From positions 310,001 through 374,000 of the forward strand of contig CALJKW010000021.1 in NCBI GenBank assembly GCA_937980205.1: 64,000 nt of DNA. Direction: 5' to 3'. The notes under the pieces are model-generated. The model did not search any database and had not been told where the DNA came from. It saw only the letters and a list, made by a program, of their open reading frames with translations. Every line of letters begins with the position of its first letter. The stretch's first letter is position 1. The position numbers and the translations under genes were made by a program. Shown piece after piece: positions 1 through 10,518 of the stretch. The stretch is from an uncultured Myxococcales bacterium (GTDB lineage: Bacteria > Myxococcota > Myxococcia > Myxococcales > Myxococcaceae).

Positions 1-223
1 GGTTGGTGCGGCCTGCGCGCTCTTGGCCGTCGTCGAGACCGTCGGCGTCCGTGTCGGCGCGCCGGGGGTCCGTCTCGCCCGGGTCGACGCGGCCGTTGTG
101 GTTCTGGTCTTCGACGTGATCGGGCACCGAGTCTCGATCGCTGTCGAGCGGCAGGTGGCGGCACGCGCCCATGGCCAGGCCGCAGGCCACGAGCAGGGTG
201 AGCGCGCGCGAAGGGAAGGGCAT
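1..223 (-). CDS. Lipoprotein with calcium-binding (thrombospondin type 3-like) repeats, partial
   Basis: The minus-strand frame starts at an ATG whose complement is at 221-223 and stays open to the left edge, so only the first 74 residues are visible. They show a charged start, a short hydrophobic stretch and a lipobox-like MGAC at about residues 19-22, so the product is probably an outer-membrane or periplasmic lipoprotein. The mature part is rich in D-x-D-x-D-G turns (for example DSDRDSVPD and DTDADGLDDG), typical of thrombospondin type 3 calcium-binding repeats. No clear ribosome-binding site precedes the ATG. It is divergent from the peptidase gene. The C-terminal domain that would show the function lies outside the window. 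Confidence 0.6.
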   Translation of the reverse strand, partial: MPFPSRALTLLVACGLAMGACRHLPLDSDRDSVPDHVEDQNHNGRVDPGETDPRRADTDADGLDDGQERAGRTN

Positions 224-362
224 CACGAGGTGAGCAGGCTACCACCTGGCGCCGACTCCATCACGGCCCCCCGGCGCGGGCGCCGCGATCGGCCGAGCGC
301 CGCGATCTTTCGCGACGAGGCCGGTGCACGTCGTGACTGCACGATCTATGAGTCGCGCCGAC

Positions 363-2618
363 ATGAACCGCTTCGTTCTCTGCTGCCTGGCGCTGTCCTG
401 TGCATCTCGGCAAGAGACGATGAAGGACGACCCTCCCGTGACCGCACCGCCGCCCCAACCGGAAAAGCCCAAAGCCCCACCCGAAGCGCCGAAGCCTGAA
501 GGTCCCCAGCTGCCGCCGACGCGCACGCAGCTCATCGAGGACATCATCTTCGACACGAAGGTGAAGGACCCGTACCGCTGGCTCGAGGAGGAGAAGGCCC
601 CCGAGGTGCAGGACTGGATGGTGAAGCAGGACGCGGTCGCGCGCGCCGAGCTCGGCAAGCTGCCGGCGCGCGACGCCCTCGCGAAGCGGTTCGCCGAGCT
701 CTTCTACATCGACGCGGTCAGCGCTCCGATCAAGCGCGGAGGCCGCTACTTCTACACGCGCCGCATCAAGACGCAGGAGAAGGCGATCGTGTACTGGCGC
801 GCGAACGAGAAGGCGCCCGAGAAGGTGCTGCTCGACCCGAACACCTGGTCCACCGACAACACCGTCTCGCTCGGCACGTGGATGCCGAGCTGGGACGGCA
901 AGAAGGTCGTCTTCGCCGAGAAGCCGAACGCCGCCGACGAGGCGACGCTCTACGTGCTCGACGTCGACTCCGGCGAGCGCTCGAAGATCGACGTCATCCC
1001 CGGAGCCAAGTACGCGAGCCCGTCGTGGGCCCCCGACTCGAAGTCGTTCTATTACGAGTGGCTGCCGATCGACCCCAGCATCCCCGTCTCCGAGCGGCCG
1101 GGGTACTGCGAGCTCAGGCTGCACGTGCTCGGGCAAGACCCGGCGAAGGACGAGATCGTCCGCCCGAAGACCGGTGACCCCAAGACGTTTCTGGGCGGCA
1201 ACGTCAGCCGCGACGGCCACTGGCTGTTCTCGTACGTGATCCGCGGGTGGAACGAGAACGACGTCTTCTTCAAGCGCCTCGGCCCCAAGGGCGACAAGGA
1301 GTGGCGCACCCTCGCGATCGGCAAGGACGCCAAGTACGGCGTCGACGCGTGGAAAGACGTCTTCTACGTGACCACCGACGAGGGCGCTCCGAACAAGCGC
1401 GTGTTCCGCGTCGACCCGAACAAGCCCGATCGCAAGGACTGGAAGGAGCTCGTGCCCGAAGACAAAGAGGGCGCCCTCGAGAGCGCCACGATCGTCGGCG
1501 GCGTGCTCGCGACGGTGTCGCTCAAGAAGGCCGCGTCGGAGATCGAGCTCTACAACCTCGACACCGGCAAGCTCGTGCGCCGCATCGAGCTGCCGGGGCA
1601 GGGCACCGCCTCGAACCTCATCGGCCTCGAGGACGACGACGAGGCCTACTACGCGTTCAGCTCGTTCTTGATGCCGCAGCAGGTGTTCAAGACCTCGGTG
1701 AAGAGCGGCAAGAGCTCGCTGTGGGCGAAGGTCGAGGTGCCGGTCGACACGTCCGGGTACGAGGTGAAGCAGGTCTTCTACCCGTCGAAAGACGGCACGA
1801 AGGTGTCGATGTGGCTCGTGGCGCGCAAAGACCTCAAGCGCGACGGCAACAACCCGGTGCTCTTGTACGGCTACGGCGGCTTCGACATCTCGCTGACGTC
1901 GTCGTTCGCGTCGTCGATCTTCCCGTGGCTCGAGGCCGGCGGCGTCTACGCCGTGCCGAACCTCCGCGGCGGAGGCGAATACGGCAAGGCGTGGCACGAC
2001 GCCGGAAAGCTCGCCAACAAGCAGAACGTCTTCGACGACTTCACCGCCGCGGCCGAGTACCTCATCCGCGAGCGCTACACGCAGCCGAAGAAGCTCGCCA
2101 TCCGCGGCGGCAGCAACGGCGGCCTGCTCGTCGGCGCCGCGATGACCCAGCGGCCCGAGCTGTTCGGCGCCGTCATCTGCGCGGTGCCCCTGCTCGACAT
2201 GCTGCGGTACCACAAGTTCGGCAGCGGCAAGACGTGGATCCCCGAGTACGGCGACCCCGAGAAGGCCGAGGACTTTCCGGTGCTCGAGGCCTACTCGCCG
2301 TACCACCACGTTCGCGAGGGCGTCACGTACCCGCAGCTGCTGATGATGAGCGCCGATCACGACGATCGCGTCGACCCGATGCACGCGCGCAAGTTCGTCG
2401 CCCGCGTGCAGTACGCCACGAAGGGCACCTCGCGCACGCTGCTGCGCATCGAGATGCACTCCGGCCACGGCGGAGCGGACCAGGTGAAGAAGAACGTCGA
2501 GGCCAGCGCGGACTGGGTCGCGTTCCTGCTCGACGCGCTCCACGTGAAGCCCCCGGCGGCCGCGGCCCCTCCTGGCGAGGCGAAGCCGGTCGAGGCGGCT
2601 CCGGCGGGCGCGCGCTGA
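363..2618 (+). CDS. Prolyl oligopeptidase family serine peptidase (S9A), lipoprotein
   Basis: Full-length S9 peptidase that cleaves short peptides after proline. An N-terminal seven-bladed propeller region (about residues 60-440) precedes an alpha/beta-hydrolase domain. The nucleophile is in GGSNGG (Ser about 584), the acid is in DHDDRVDP (about 665-672) and the base is in HSGHGG (His about 702). The chosen start gives a short hydrophobic signal ending in LALSC, a lipobox, which suggests a membrane-anchored enzyme. In-frame ATGs at 348 and 324 are alternatives, and none has a strong Shine-Dalgarno. The tail after the hydrolase domain is Ala/Pro rich. It stands alone, and a hairpin follows the stop. 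Family assignment is firm; the substrate is not known. Confidence 0.9.
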   Translation: MNRFVLCCLALSCASRQETMKDDPPVTAPPPQPEKPKAPPEAPKPEGPQLPPTRTQLIEDIIFDTKVKDPYRWLEEEKAPEVQDWMVKQDAVARAELGKLPARDALAKRFAELFYIDAVSAPIKRGGRYFYTRRIKTQEKAIVYWRANEKAPEKVLLDPNTWSTDNTVSLGTWMPSWDGKKVVFAEKPNAADEATLYVLDVDSGERSKIDVIPGAKYASPSWAPDSKSFYYEWLPIDPSIPVSERPGYCELRLHVLGQDPAKDEIVRPKTGDPKTFLGGNVSRDGHWLFSYVIRGWNENDVFFKRLGPKGDKEWRTLAIGKDAKYGVDAWKDVFYVTTDEGAPNKRVFRVDPNKPDRKDWKELVPEDKEGALESATIVGGVLATVSLKKAASEIELYNLDTGKLVRRIELPGQGTASNLIGLEDDDEAYYAFSSFLMPQQVFKTSVKSGKSSLWAKVEVPVDTSGYEVKQVFYPSKDGTKVSMWLVARKDLKRDGNNPVLLYGYGGFDISLTSSFASSIFPWLEAGGVYAVPNLRGGGEYGKAWHDAGKLANKQNVFDDFTAAAEYLIRERYTQPKKLAIRGGSNGGLLVGAAMTQRPELFGAVICAVPLLDMLRYHKFGSGKTWIPEYGDPEKAEDFPVLEAYSPYHHVREGVTYPQLLMMSADHDDRVDPMHARKFVARVQYATKGTSRTLLRIEMHSGHGGADQVKKNVEASADWVAFLLDALHVKPPAAAAPPGEAKPVEAAPAGAR

Positions 2619-2619
2619 C

Positions 2620-2642
2620 CGCGTTGGCAAGCTGCCCACGCG
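2620..2642 (+). terminator. Possible terminator hairpin after the peptidase gene
   Basis: Two 10-base arms (2620-2629 and 2633-2642, one mismatch) separated by three bases form a GC-rich hairpin that begins two bases after the stop codon. No T-run follows, so it may act only weakly or with Rho. Confidence 0.3.
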
Positions 2643-2689
2643 GGACAAAATGCCACGCGCCTCGATGTCACCGACCGGTGGCCAGTAAG

Positions 2690-2718
2690 TCGAGAGGCTG
2701 TTACCCCAGTGGTATAAG
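2690..2718 (+). promoter_or_regulatory. Putative housekeeping-type promoter of lon
   Basis: TCGAGA (2690-2695) and TATAAG (2713-2718) are separated by 17 bases and resemble -35 and -10 elements, with four of six and five of six matches respectively. The implied start is about 28 bases before the lon ATG. A GAGG ribosome site lies at 2745-2748. No heat-shock consensus was recognised. Prediction by eye only. Confidence 0.35.
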
Positions 2719-2752
2719 TCGCAACACCCCTGTAGCCCCTCAATGAGGTTCA

Positions 2753-5182
<2,430 letters not shown>

Positions 5183-5188
5183 GGCGCC

Positions 5189-5656
5189 ATGCCCTTAGGC
5201 CAGGCTCCGTTCGGCAGTCGGCAGACGCCGCGTGACGAGGAGCCCCCCGAAGATCCACGCGCCCGCGGAGACCGCCTGGTCTCTCGAGGGCGGTGGATCT
5301 TCTTCGTGGGCACGGCCGCGATCCTCGCGTTCCTGGTCGCGCGCGGTACGGGGCCACGGCCCTCCGATCGCAAGCAAGGCGGCTTCGCTCGCGCGGGGCC
5401 GTGCCTCACCGACCGCTCGTGCGCGCAGGGCTGGCGCTGCTACGTGGTGCCGAAGGACGACCCGTTCGCGGTGGAAGGCGAGTGCGCGCAGGTCTGCGAC
5501 GGCGACCTGCAGTGCCCCTCGCAGCACCGCTGCGAGACCGTCTTCGACGCCGAGAAGGGCCCGCTCGTGGTGCCCAAAGGCGCGCGAGGGGCCACCGGTA
5601 AGTCGACGGGCGTTTGTAGACCTTGTGGCCCACAGGGGTGCGAAGCGCAGCTTTAG
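5189..5656 (+). CDS. Small membrane-anchored Cys-rich protein of unknown function
   Basis: A 155-residue protein with no family I recognise. A charged N-terminus of about 35 residues is followed by one membrane segment (about 36-52) and a roughly 100-residue exported domain holding ten cysteines in C-x5-C-x5-C, C-x3-C, C-x5-C and C-x2-C-x4-C patterns. These suggest a small disulfide-bonded or EGF-like domain outside the cytoplasm. It begins six bases after lon and probably shares its transcript. Its TAG stop is followed directly, with no spacer, by a REP hairpin pair. The strong start position and conserved cysteine spacing argue that it is a real gene. Confidence 0.65.
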   Translation: MPLGQAPFGSRQTPRDEEPPEDPRARGDRLVSRGRWIFFVGTAAILAFLVARGTGPRPSDRKQGGFARAGPCLTDRSCAQGWRCYVVPKDDPFAVEGECAQVCDGDLQCPSQHRCETVFDAEKGPLVVPKGARGATGKSTGVCRPCGPQGCEAQL

Positions 5657-5709
5657 AAAAGGGGCCTGTCCCCTTTTTCGAGCGGGGAAAAAGGGGACAG
5701 GCCCCTTTT
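5657..5709. repeat. REP hairpin pair (BIME-like), left side of the transposase
   Basis: Perfect inverted repeat of 23-base arms (5657-5679 and 5687-5709) with a seven-base loop. Each arm is itself a small hairpin, AAAAGGGG-CCTGT-CCCCTTTT, so the element is two head-to-head REP units. It starts at the base after the stop codon of the Cys-rich protein gene and could serve as a bidirectional transcription stop, having T-runs on both strands. Confidence 0.85.
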
Positions 5710-5714
5710 TCGTG

Positions 5715-5756
5715 GACCAGGTCGTCGAAGGGCCGTCCTGCCTCGACAACCTGGTC
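5715..5756. repeat. Long-armed inverted repeat at the 3' end of the transposase gene
   Basis: Arms of 14 bases (5715-5728 and 5743-5756) match at 13 positions and enclose a 14-base loop. The right arm overlaps the transposase stop codon. The sequence is unrelated to the neighbouring REP core, so it is a second, separate hairpin: either a terminator for the transposase or a recognition structure. Confidence 0.6.
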
Positions 5757-6438
5757 AGTAGAGGTCGAGCTGCAGACGTTCGTCCGTTGCCGCGGCCGTG
5801 CGTGGGCGTCCTCGCGGCCGGAGGGAGGCCTCCAACCCCCCCGCTCGTGCGGCGGTGACCCGCCAATACTCGTCGCCAAACGGCGCACCTCGGCGGATGC
5901 TGTTCCGGATGCTCCGTTCGTCCTCTGAGTCACCCGGGCATGCGAGCCACTCGGACAGCGGCACCGGCGGCTCGACCGGCCATGGGCTCAGCATCGAAGG
6001 AAACCAGAGGCTGCTCCATCGCCACGCATCTGCCGACTGGCACAACCCAGCACGCACCGGATTTGCCAAGACGTAGCGGAGAAGCGTCAGCAGGTGGTTG
6101 TCCTCCTGCACCGGGAAGCTCTTGAATCGGTCTTGCCAGATGTGACCGCGTCCGGAGGTTCCATGTCGCTGGTGATGTCGCCGAACGTGAGCCGTCAGCC
6201 ACCACTGCATCAGGGAGCTCAGCTCGGCGGGATCCTCGTACCGCACAACGACGTGGAAGTGATTCGGCATGAGGCAGAACGCGAACAGCTCTACGGCGTG
6301 CTGCCGACGCGCCCCGTCGAGCAGCGCGATGAAGTCCTCGTACTCCTGGTCAGATTGAAACACGGTCGCGCGGTTGTTCCCGCGGCTAAGCACGTGCGCG
6401 ACGCCGTTGCCCCGCAGCCCCCTCGGTATTCTCGCCAT
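5755..6438 (-). CDS. REP-associated tyrosine transposase (RAYT, Y1 family)
   Basis: A 227-residue single-strand transposase of the HUH class. The metal-binding pair is in PNHFH (His60 and His62) and the nucleophile Tyr122 is in LRYVLANPVRAG; both motifs are diagnostic. The early HVLSRGNN motif is also typical of the group. Such proteins cut and join hairpin DNA at REP sequences and are usually single-copy. The chosen ATG (complement 6436-6438) gives the usual length; the open frame continues far upstream only because it runs antisense through the next gene. Both ends are flanked by REP pairs, which fits its substrate. All catalytic residues are intact. Confidence 0.92.
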   Translation of the reverse strand: MARIPRGLRGNGVAHVLSRGNNRATVFQSDQEYEDFIALLDGARRQHAVELFAFCLMPNHFHVVVRYEDPAELSSLMQWWLTAHVRRHHQRHGTSGRGHIWQDRFKSFPVQEDNHLLTLLRYVLANPVRAGLCQSADAWRWSSLWFPSMLSPWPVEPPVPLSEWLACPGDSEDERSIRNSIRRGAPFGDEYWRVTAARAGGLEASLRPRGRPRTAAATDERLQLDLY

Positions 6439-6483
6439 GGCGTCTTGTACCGCGCCGGTCTGACACCGACGGAGCCAGGAGGG

Positions 6484-6538
6484 GAAAATGGGGCCTGTCC
6501 CCTTTTCGGTGGATCGAAAAGGGGACAGGCCCCTTTTC
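6484..6538. repeat. REP hairpin pair (BIME-like), right side of the transposase
   Basis: Perfect 19-base arms (6490-6508 and 6515-6533) around a six-base loop, flanked by A- and T-runs. The core is identical to the left pair. Its right margin overlaps the first two bases of the oxidoreductase stop codon (complement 6537-6539), so the coding frame ends exactly at the element. Confidence 0.85.
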
Positions 6539-7562
6539 AGGCTTCGCAGTCGAAGACGACCTTGCCGACGTTCTTCCTCGCCTGCACGTGGCGGTGCGCG
6601 TCCGGCCCCTTCGAGAGCGGGAACACCGTATCCACGTGCGGCTTCACTTTCCCGGCCGCTCCCAGCTCCAGCAGCTTCCCCAGGTGCGAGCCCATGAGCT
6701 CCAGCTCTCCCCACAGATGGCCCACGTTGACGCCCGACACGCTCTTGTTCGCGTTCATGAGCCGGAACGGCGTGTAGCTCTTCATGCCCAGGTACTGCCG
6801 CACCACGGTCGGCACCGACCGCTTCTCGCCCTGCACCATGTTCGCCCAGCCGAACGCGATCAGGTGCCCCGCCGGCCGCAGCAGCTGGTAGCCCTTGTGC
6901 CAGTCCGGCCCGCCGAGCGCGTCGAGCACCAGGTGCACGCCGCGGCCGTCGGTGAGGCGCCGGACCTCCTCCGCGTAGTCCACCGACCGGTAGTCGATCG
7001 GGTGCTGCACGCCGACCGACCGCAACAGCTCGTGCTTCGACGCCGACGCCGTGCCGAAGATCCGCACCCCCGGCACCAACCGACAGAGCTCGATCGCCGC
7101 CAGCCCCACGCCGCCTGCCGCCATGTGGATCAGAATCGAGTCGCCGGGCCGCAGCTGCCCGACGTGGAACATCATGTGCCACGCCGTCAGGTAGTTCACC
7201 GGCAGCGCCGCGCCCTCGTCGAACGAGAGCGACTCCGGCAGCCGCCGCACCAGCGCCGCGTCCACGCACACGTGGCTCGCCTGCCCGTGAAACCGGCACA
7301 TCGACACCACGCGCTCGCCGACCTTCACCGACGTCACGCCGTCACCCACCGCCGCGACCAGCCCCGCGACCTCGTAGCCCAACACCGTCGGCGGAGGCGG
7401 CGCATCGGGGTACAGCCCCACGCGCGCCGCGATGTCGGCGAAGTTCAGCCCCGCACGCTTCACCGCGATCAGCACCTCGCCCGGCTTCGGCACCGGATCC
7501 GCGCTCTCGCGAATCTGCAGCACTTCCGGACCGCCGTGCTTCGTCAGCGTCAGCGCTCGCAT
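6537..7562 (-). CDS. Zinc-independent MDR oxidoreductase, VAT-1 / quinone oxidoreductase-like
   Basis: A 341-residue medium-chain reductase. The N-terminal GroES-like domain (about 1-120) contains VLGYEVAG but lacks the four-cysteine structural zinc lobe of classical alcohol dehydrogenases. The Rossmann domain has the NADPH motif HMAAGGVGLAA (about 143-153). The phrase FGWANMVQGEKRS and the long C-terminal section are typical of VAT-1-like proteins. It probably reduces quinones or enones in the cytoplasm with NADPH; the substrate is unknown. The ATG at complement 7560-7562 fits the usual start (MRALTLTKHGG). It is divergent from algH across 63 bases. The stop codon lies at the edge of a REP hairpin. 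Confidence 0.85.
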   Translation of the reverse strand: MRALTLTKHGGPEVLQIRESADPVPKPGEVLIAVKRAGLNFADIAARVGLYPDAPPPPTVLGYEVAGLVAAVGDGVTSVKVGERVVSMCRFHGQASHVCVDAALVRRLPESLSFDEGAALPVNYLTAWHMMFHVGQLRPGDSILIHMAAGGVGLAAIELCRLVPGVRIFGTASASKHELLRSVGVQHPIDYRSVDYAEEVRRLTDGRGVHLVLDALGGPDWHKGYQLLRPAGHLIAFGWANMVQGEKRSVPTVVRQYLGMKSYTPFRLMNANKSVSGVNVGHLWGELELMGSHLGKLLELGAAGKVKPHVDTVFPLSKGPDAHRHVQARKNVGKVVFDCEA

Positions 7563-7625
7563 CGTGGGTGCATGTAGCACGTTCGAGGTTGAATCGAGTC
7601 GAGCGACGAATCATGCTCCCGGGCC

Positions 7626-8171
7626 GTGAAGGGTCTCGCCCCAGGCTTTCTCATCGCGATGCCGCAGCTGGGCGACCCGAACTTCCACCGCACCGTGGTG
7701 CTCATGATCGAGCACAGCGAAGAGGGCGCGATGGGCCTCGTCATCAACCGCCAGGCCCCGCTCAAGCTCGGAGATCTCGCCAAGGGCCAGCAGCTGCGCG
7801 TCGCCCGCCACCGCGAAGAAGACTTCGTCTACCTCGGCGGGCCGGTCGAGCCGTACCGCGGCTTCGTGCTGCACGACTCCGACGGCGTCGCCGAGCGCCA
7901 CCAGGTGTGCCCCGGCCTCTTCCTCTCCGTCACCTCCGACGCGCTCGAGCCGCTGCTCGTCAGCTCCGACGCCAAGGTCCGCTTCTGCCTCGGCTATGCC
8001 GGCTGGGGCCCGCAGCAGATCGAGCGCGAGCTCGCGCAGGGCGCCTGGCTCTTCACCGAAGCCACCGCGCAGCCCACGCTCGACGGAGATCCCTCCCAGC
8101 TCTGGAGCGAGACCTTGAAGGGCATGGGCGTCGACCCGGCGATGATCGTCTCCGGCGGCGGCATTCACTGA
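7626..8171 (+). CDS. algH: YqgE/AlgH family protein
   Basis: A 181-residue UPF0301 protein. It opens with a GTG start and the family signature LAPGFLIAMPQLGDPNF, followed by GAMGLVINR, YLGGPV and FCLGYAGWGPQQIE. The family is widespread and cytoplasmic; AlgH affects alginate and virulence gene expression in Pseudomonas, but its biochemical role is unsettled. bolA follows after ten bases and pilT overlaps bolA, so the three form an operon. Confidence 0.93.
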   Translation: MKGLAPGFLIAMPQLGDPNFHRTVVLMIEHSEEGAMGLVINRQAPLKLGDLAKGQQLRVARHREEDFVYLGGPVEPYRGFVLHDSDGVAERHQVCPGLFLSVTSDALEPLLVSSDAKVRFCLGYAGWGPQQIERELAQGAWLFTEATAQPTLDGDPSQLWSETLKGMGVDPAMIVSGGGIH

Positions 8172-8181
8172 CCCCAAACAC

Positions 8182-8448
8182 ATGCCCGACATCGCCGACC
8201 TGAAGCGCCGCATCGAGCAGGGCCTGCCCGGAGCCGAGGTCGAGATCCGCGATCTCACCGGCGCCGGAGATCACTTCGAGGCGCGCGTCGTCTCTCCCAC
8301 GTTCGCCGGCAAGACGCTCATCGAGCAGCACCAGCAGGTGTACGCGCCGCTGCAGGACCTGCTGAAGACCGGCGAGCTGCACGCGCTCGCGCTGAAGACG
8401 TACTCGCCGGAGCAGTGGCAGAAGCTGCTCGACAAGAAGAAGCCCTGA
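8182..8448 (+). CDS. bolA: BolA family protein
   Basis: An 88-residue BolA/IbaG-type protein of normal length. The KH-like fold is indicated by the opening helix (IADLKRRIEQGLPGAEVEI), GDHFEARVVSPTFAGKTLIEQHQ with the conserved His and the HALALKTYSPEQW end. BolA proteins pair with CGFS monothiol glutaredoxins to handle [2Fe-2S] clusters, and such a glutaredoxin is encoded 5 kb downstream (13057-13365). Its TGA overlaps the pilT ATG by one base. Confidence 0.93.
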   Translation: MPDIADLKRRIEQGLPGAEVEIRDLTGAGDHFEARVVSPTFAGKTLIEQHQQVYAPLQDLLKTGELHALALKTYSPEQWQKLLDKKKP

Positions 8449-9524
8449 TGGACCTCGCCACGATGAACAAGCTCCTGGGCGTCGGAGTTCAGAACGGCGC
8501 CTCGGACATCCACTTCCGTCCCGGAGATCCCCCGATGTACCGGGTGAACGGCACGCTCCGCGGCCTCAAGACCGAGAAGCTGCTGCCGGCGCACACGCGG
8601 CAGATCGCGCTCAACCTCATCCGCGAAGACGCGGTGAAGGCGCAGATCGACACGCTGCAGGAGTACGACACCAGCTACGGCCTCGACGGAGTCTCCCGCT
8701 TCCGCGTCAACCTCTACCGGCAGCGCGGCTCGCTCGCCGCCGTGCTGCGCATCATCCCCAACGACGTGCCCACCATCGACGGCCTGGGCCTGCCGCAGGT
8801 GGTGAAGAAGCTCGCGGCGAACGAGCGCGGCCTGGTGCTCGTCACCGGAGCCACCGGCTCGGGCAAGTCCACCACGCTCGCGGCGATGGTCGATCACATC
8901 AACCGCGCCGACGCGGTGCACATCGTGACGATCGAAGATCCGATCGAGTTCGTGCACCGGAACCAGAAGGCCTCGATCTCGCAGCGCGAGATCGGCCTCG
9001 ACACGTCCAGCTACGCGCTCGCCCTGCGCGCCGCGCTGCGACAGGATCCCGACGTCATCCTCGTCGGCGAGATGCGCGACCTCGAGACGATCGACATCGC
9101 GCTCAAGGCCGCCGAGACCGGCCACCTCGTCATGTCCACGGTGCACACCACCGACGCGGTGAAGACGATCGGCCGCCTGCTCTCGGCGTTCCCCGCCGAG
9201 GAGCAGACGATGGTGCGCCACCGCCTCGCCGAGAACCTCGTGGGCGTCATCTCGCAGCGCCTGCTGCCGCGCATCGACAACAAGGGCCGCGTGCTCGCCG
9301 TCGAGGTCATGGTCCAGACCAAGACCGTGCAGGAGTACATCGTCGACAGCTCGCGCACCGGCAGCCTCAAAGACGTGATCGAGAAGGGCCGCACCACGTA
9401 CGGCATGCAGTCGTTCGATCAGCACCTCTCCGAGCTGTACCGCACGGGGCAGGTCGCGCTCGACATCGCGAAGGCGGCCGCCTCGAACCCCGCCGACTTC
9501 GAGCGGGCGCTGAACTTCGAGTGA
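8448..9524 (+). CDS. pilT: Type IV pilus retraction ATPase PilT/PilU-like
   Basis: A 358-residue hexameric secretion-type ATPase that powers pilus retraction and twitching. It starts with the family phrase GASDIHFRPGDPP, has Walker A GATGSGKST (134-142), Walker B VILVGEMRDLET with the Asp box, and the His box GHLVMSTVHTTDA. The C-terminal section (GMQSFDQHLSELY) is closer to PilU than to canonical PilT, so it may be an accessory retraction motor. The ATG at 8448 shares its A with the bolA stop; the open frame continues upstream within bolA but lacks family similarity. No other pilus genes are in the window. Confidence 0.93.
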   Translation: MDLATMNKLLGVGVQNGASDIHFRPGDPPMYRVNGTLRGLKTEKLLPAHTRQIALNLIREDAVKAQIDTLQEYDTSYGLDGVSRFRVNLYRQRGSLAAVLRIIPNDVPTIDGLGLPQVVKKLAANERGLVLVTGATGSGKSTTLAAMVDHINRADAVHIVTIEDPIEFVHRNQKASISQREIGLDTSSYALALRAALRQDPDVILVGEMRDLETIDIALKAAETGHLVMSTVHTTDAVKTIGRLLSAFPAEEQTMVRHRLAENLVGVISQRLLPRIDNKGRVLAVEVMVQTKTVQEYIVDSSRTGSLKDVIEKGRTTYGMQSFDQHLSELYRTGQVALDIAKAAASNPADFERALNFE

Positions 9525-9525
9525 G

Positions 9526-10068
9526 TCAGCGCTTCGGGACCTCGGCCCAGAAGTAGCCGCGCAGATCGCCCTCCTGAAAGTCGACGGCCTGGTCGTCGGG
9601 GTACCGCTGCGCCAGCGCGTCGCGCACGTCCGGAGCGAGCCCCTCGCGCGGGCCGTGGCACGTCACGCACAGGCCGCCGAGCGGCATCGGGGCGAGCACG
9701 CCGACGCGATCGCCGAGATCGAAGTACGCCGGGCGATTTTCGGCCGAGGCCACGTGCGCGGCCGCCCACGCGCGCGGCGCGTTCTTGGCGTTGCGCAGGC
9801 GGAAGCTGGTGCGGCCGACCTCGACGCCGCGCTCGATCGCGATCTGCTCGGTGAGCGGCAGCGCCTCGGTGCTGCACACGGAGATCGCCCCCGCGGGCCC
9901 GTCTTGCCCGATCGCGGCGGACAGCCGGCTCAAGAGCCCGGCCTTGAGCGCACCGAACGCGACCTCGGCGCGCTCGGCCTCCTGGGGGAAGGCCTCACGC
10001 GTGACCGGCACCGGCGCCCGCGCGCACGCCGCGAGGCCCAAGGCGATGGCTGCGAGCGCGCGCTTCAT
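9526..10068 (-). CDS. Tll0287-like (DUF3365) heme-binding lipoprotein
   Basis: A 180-residue exported protein. The signal peptide ends in a lipobox (LAAC, Cys15). The body matches the Tll0287/DUF3365 fold, with AISVCSTEALPLT and RTSFRLRNAKNAPRAW, and ends with a c-type heme motif CVTCHG (Cys134, Cys137, His138). These proteins are thought to be periplasmic redox or heme sensors. The start overlaps the stop of the upstream OB-fold gene (ATGA), so it is the last gene of a rhodanese / OB-fold / heme protein operon controlled by the promoter at 10883-10912. Confidence 0.8.
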   Translation of the reverse strand: MKRALAAIALGLAACARAPVPVTREAFPQEAERAEVAFGALKAGLLSRLSAAIGQDGPAGAISVCSTEALPLTEQIAIERGVEVGRTSFRLRNAKNAPRAWAAAHVASAENRPAYFDLGDRVGVLAPMPLGGLCVTCHGPREGLAPDVRDALAQRYPDDQAVDFQEGDLRGYFWAEVPKR

Positions 10069-10505
10069 GTCCCCGGCGCTCCGCGGCGCCGCCAGCCGAC
10101 CCAGACGGGAGTCCCGTCCTTCTCGCGCAACTTCAGCGTGTCGTCCCCGCGCACGATCTCGGTCGCGATGATCGTCGGGCGGCCCTGCAGCGTGATCTTC
10201 GAGCCGGTGAGGGTGACGGAGTCACCCGCGGCGAGCTGCAGCTCCTGGTTCTCGATGAACCACGCCGGGCCCAGGTGCACGGTGTACGTGACGTCGGCGG
10301 TCTTCACCGTCGCCTCGATCGCGAACATGCCCATCATCTTGTGCTCGACGCGCTCCACCTGGGTGACGCTGCCCTCGACGGTCGTCACCGTTTTGGGGTC
10401 GAACAGGCGCATGTAGCGCGCTCCGGGCCTCGCCGGCCCTTGAGCCGCCGCCGCCAGCGCAAAGAGTGCAGCAGCCGCCACCACGACTCCGCTTTTCGTT
10501 CTCAT
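10065..10505 (-). CDS. Secreted OB-fold-like protein of unknown function
   Basis: A 146-residue protein with a clear N-terminal signal peptide (hydrophobic to about residue 22, ending in AAAQ). The mature part reads as a small beta-barrel: TTVEGSVTQVERV, VTYTVHLGPAWFIENQ, GDSVTLTGSKITLQGRPTIIA and a C-terminal KLREKDGTPVW. I recall this family only as uncharacterised periplasmic proteins, often near cytochrome or redox genes. It is the middle gene of the rhodanese operon and overlaps the next gene by four bases. No cysteines or metal motifs are visible. Confidence 0.65.
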   Translation of the reverse strand: MRTKSGVVVAAAALFALAAAAQGPARPGARYMRLFDPKTVTTVEGSVTQVERVEHKMMGMFAIEATVKTADVTYTVHLGPAWFIENQELQLAAGDSVTLTGSKITLQGRPTIIATEIVRGDDTLKLREKDGTPVWVGWRRRGAPGT

Positions 10506-10518
10506 GTGCGGCGTCCTT

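Larger units (their letters stand above)
5657..6538. mobile_element. RAYT unit: REP-associated transposase between two inverted REP pairs
   Basis: A Y1-type transposase gene (5755-6438, minus) lies between two paired hairpins that share the same core (5657-5709 and 6484-6538). The layout matches REP/RAYT systems, where the transposase is tied to short palindromes dispersed through the genome. Related single hairpins occur at 17446-17469 and 20364-20384. Whether the whole segment moves as a unit cannot be told from one copy. Confidence 0.7.

Noticed and set aside
9526..9877. Minus-strand frame 9419-9877 as a separate gene
   Set aside because: Arg/Ala-rich shadow of the Tll0287-like gene, with no family similarity.
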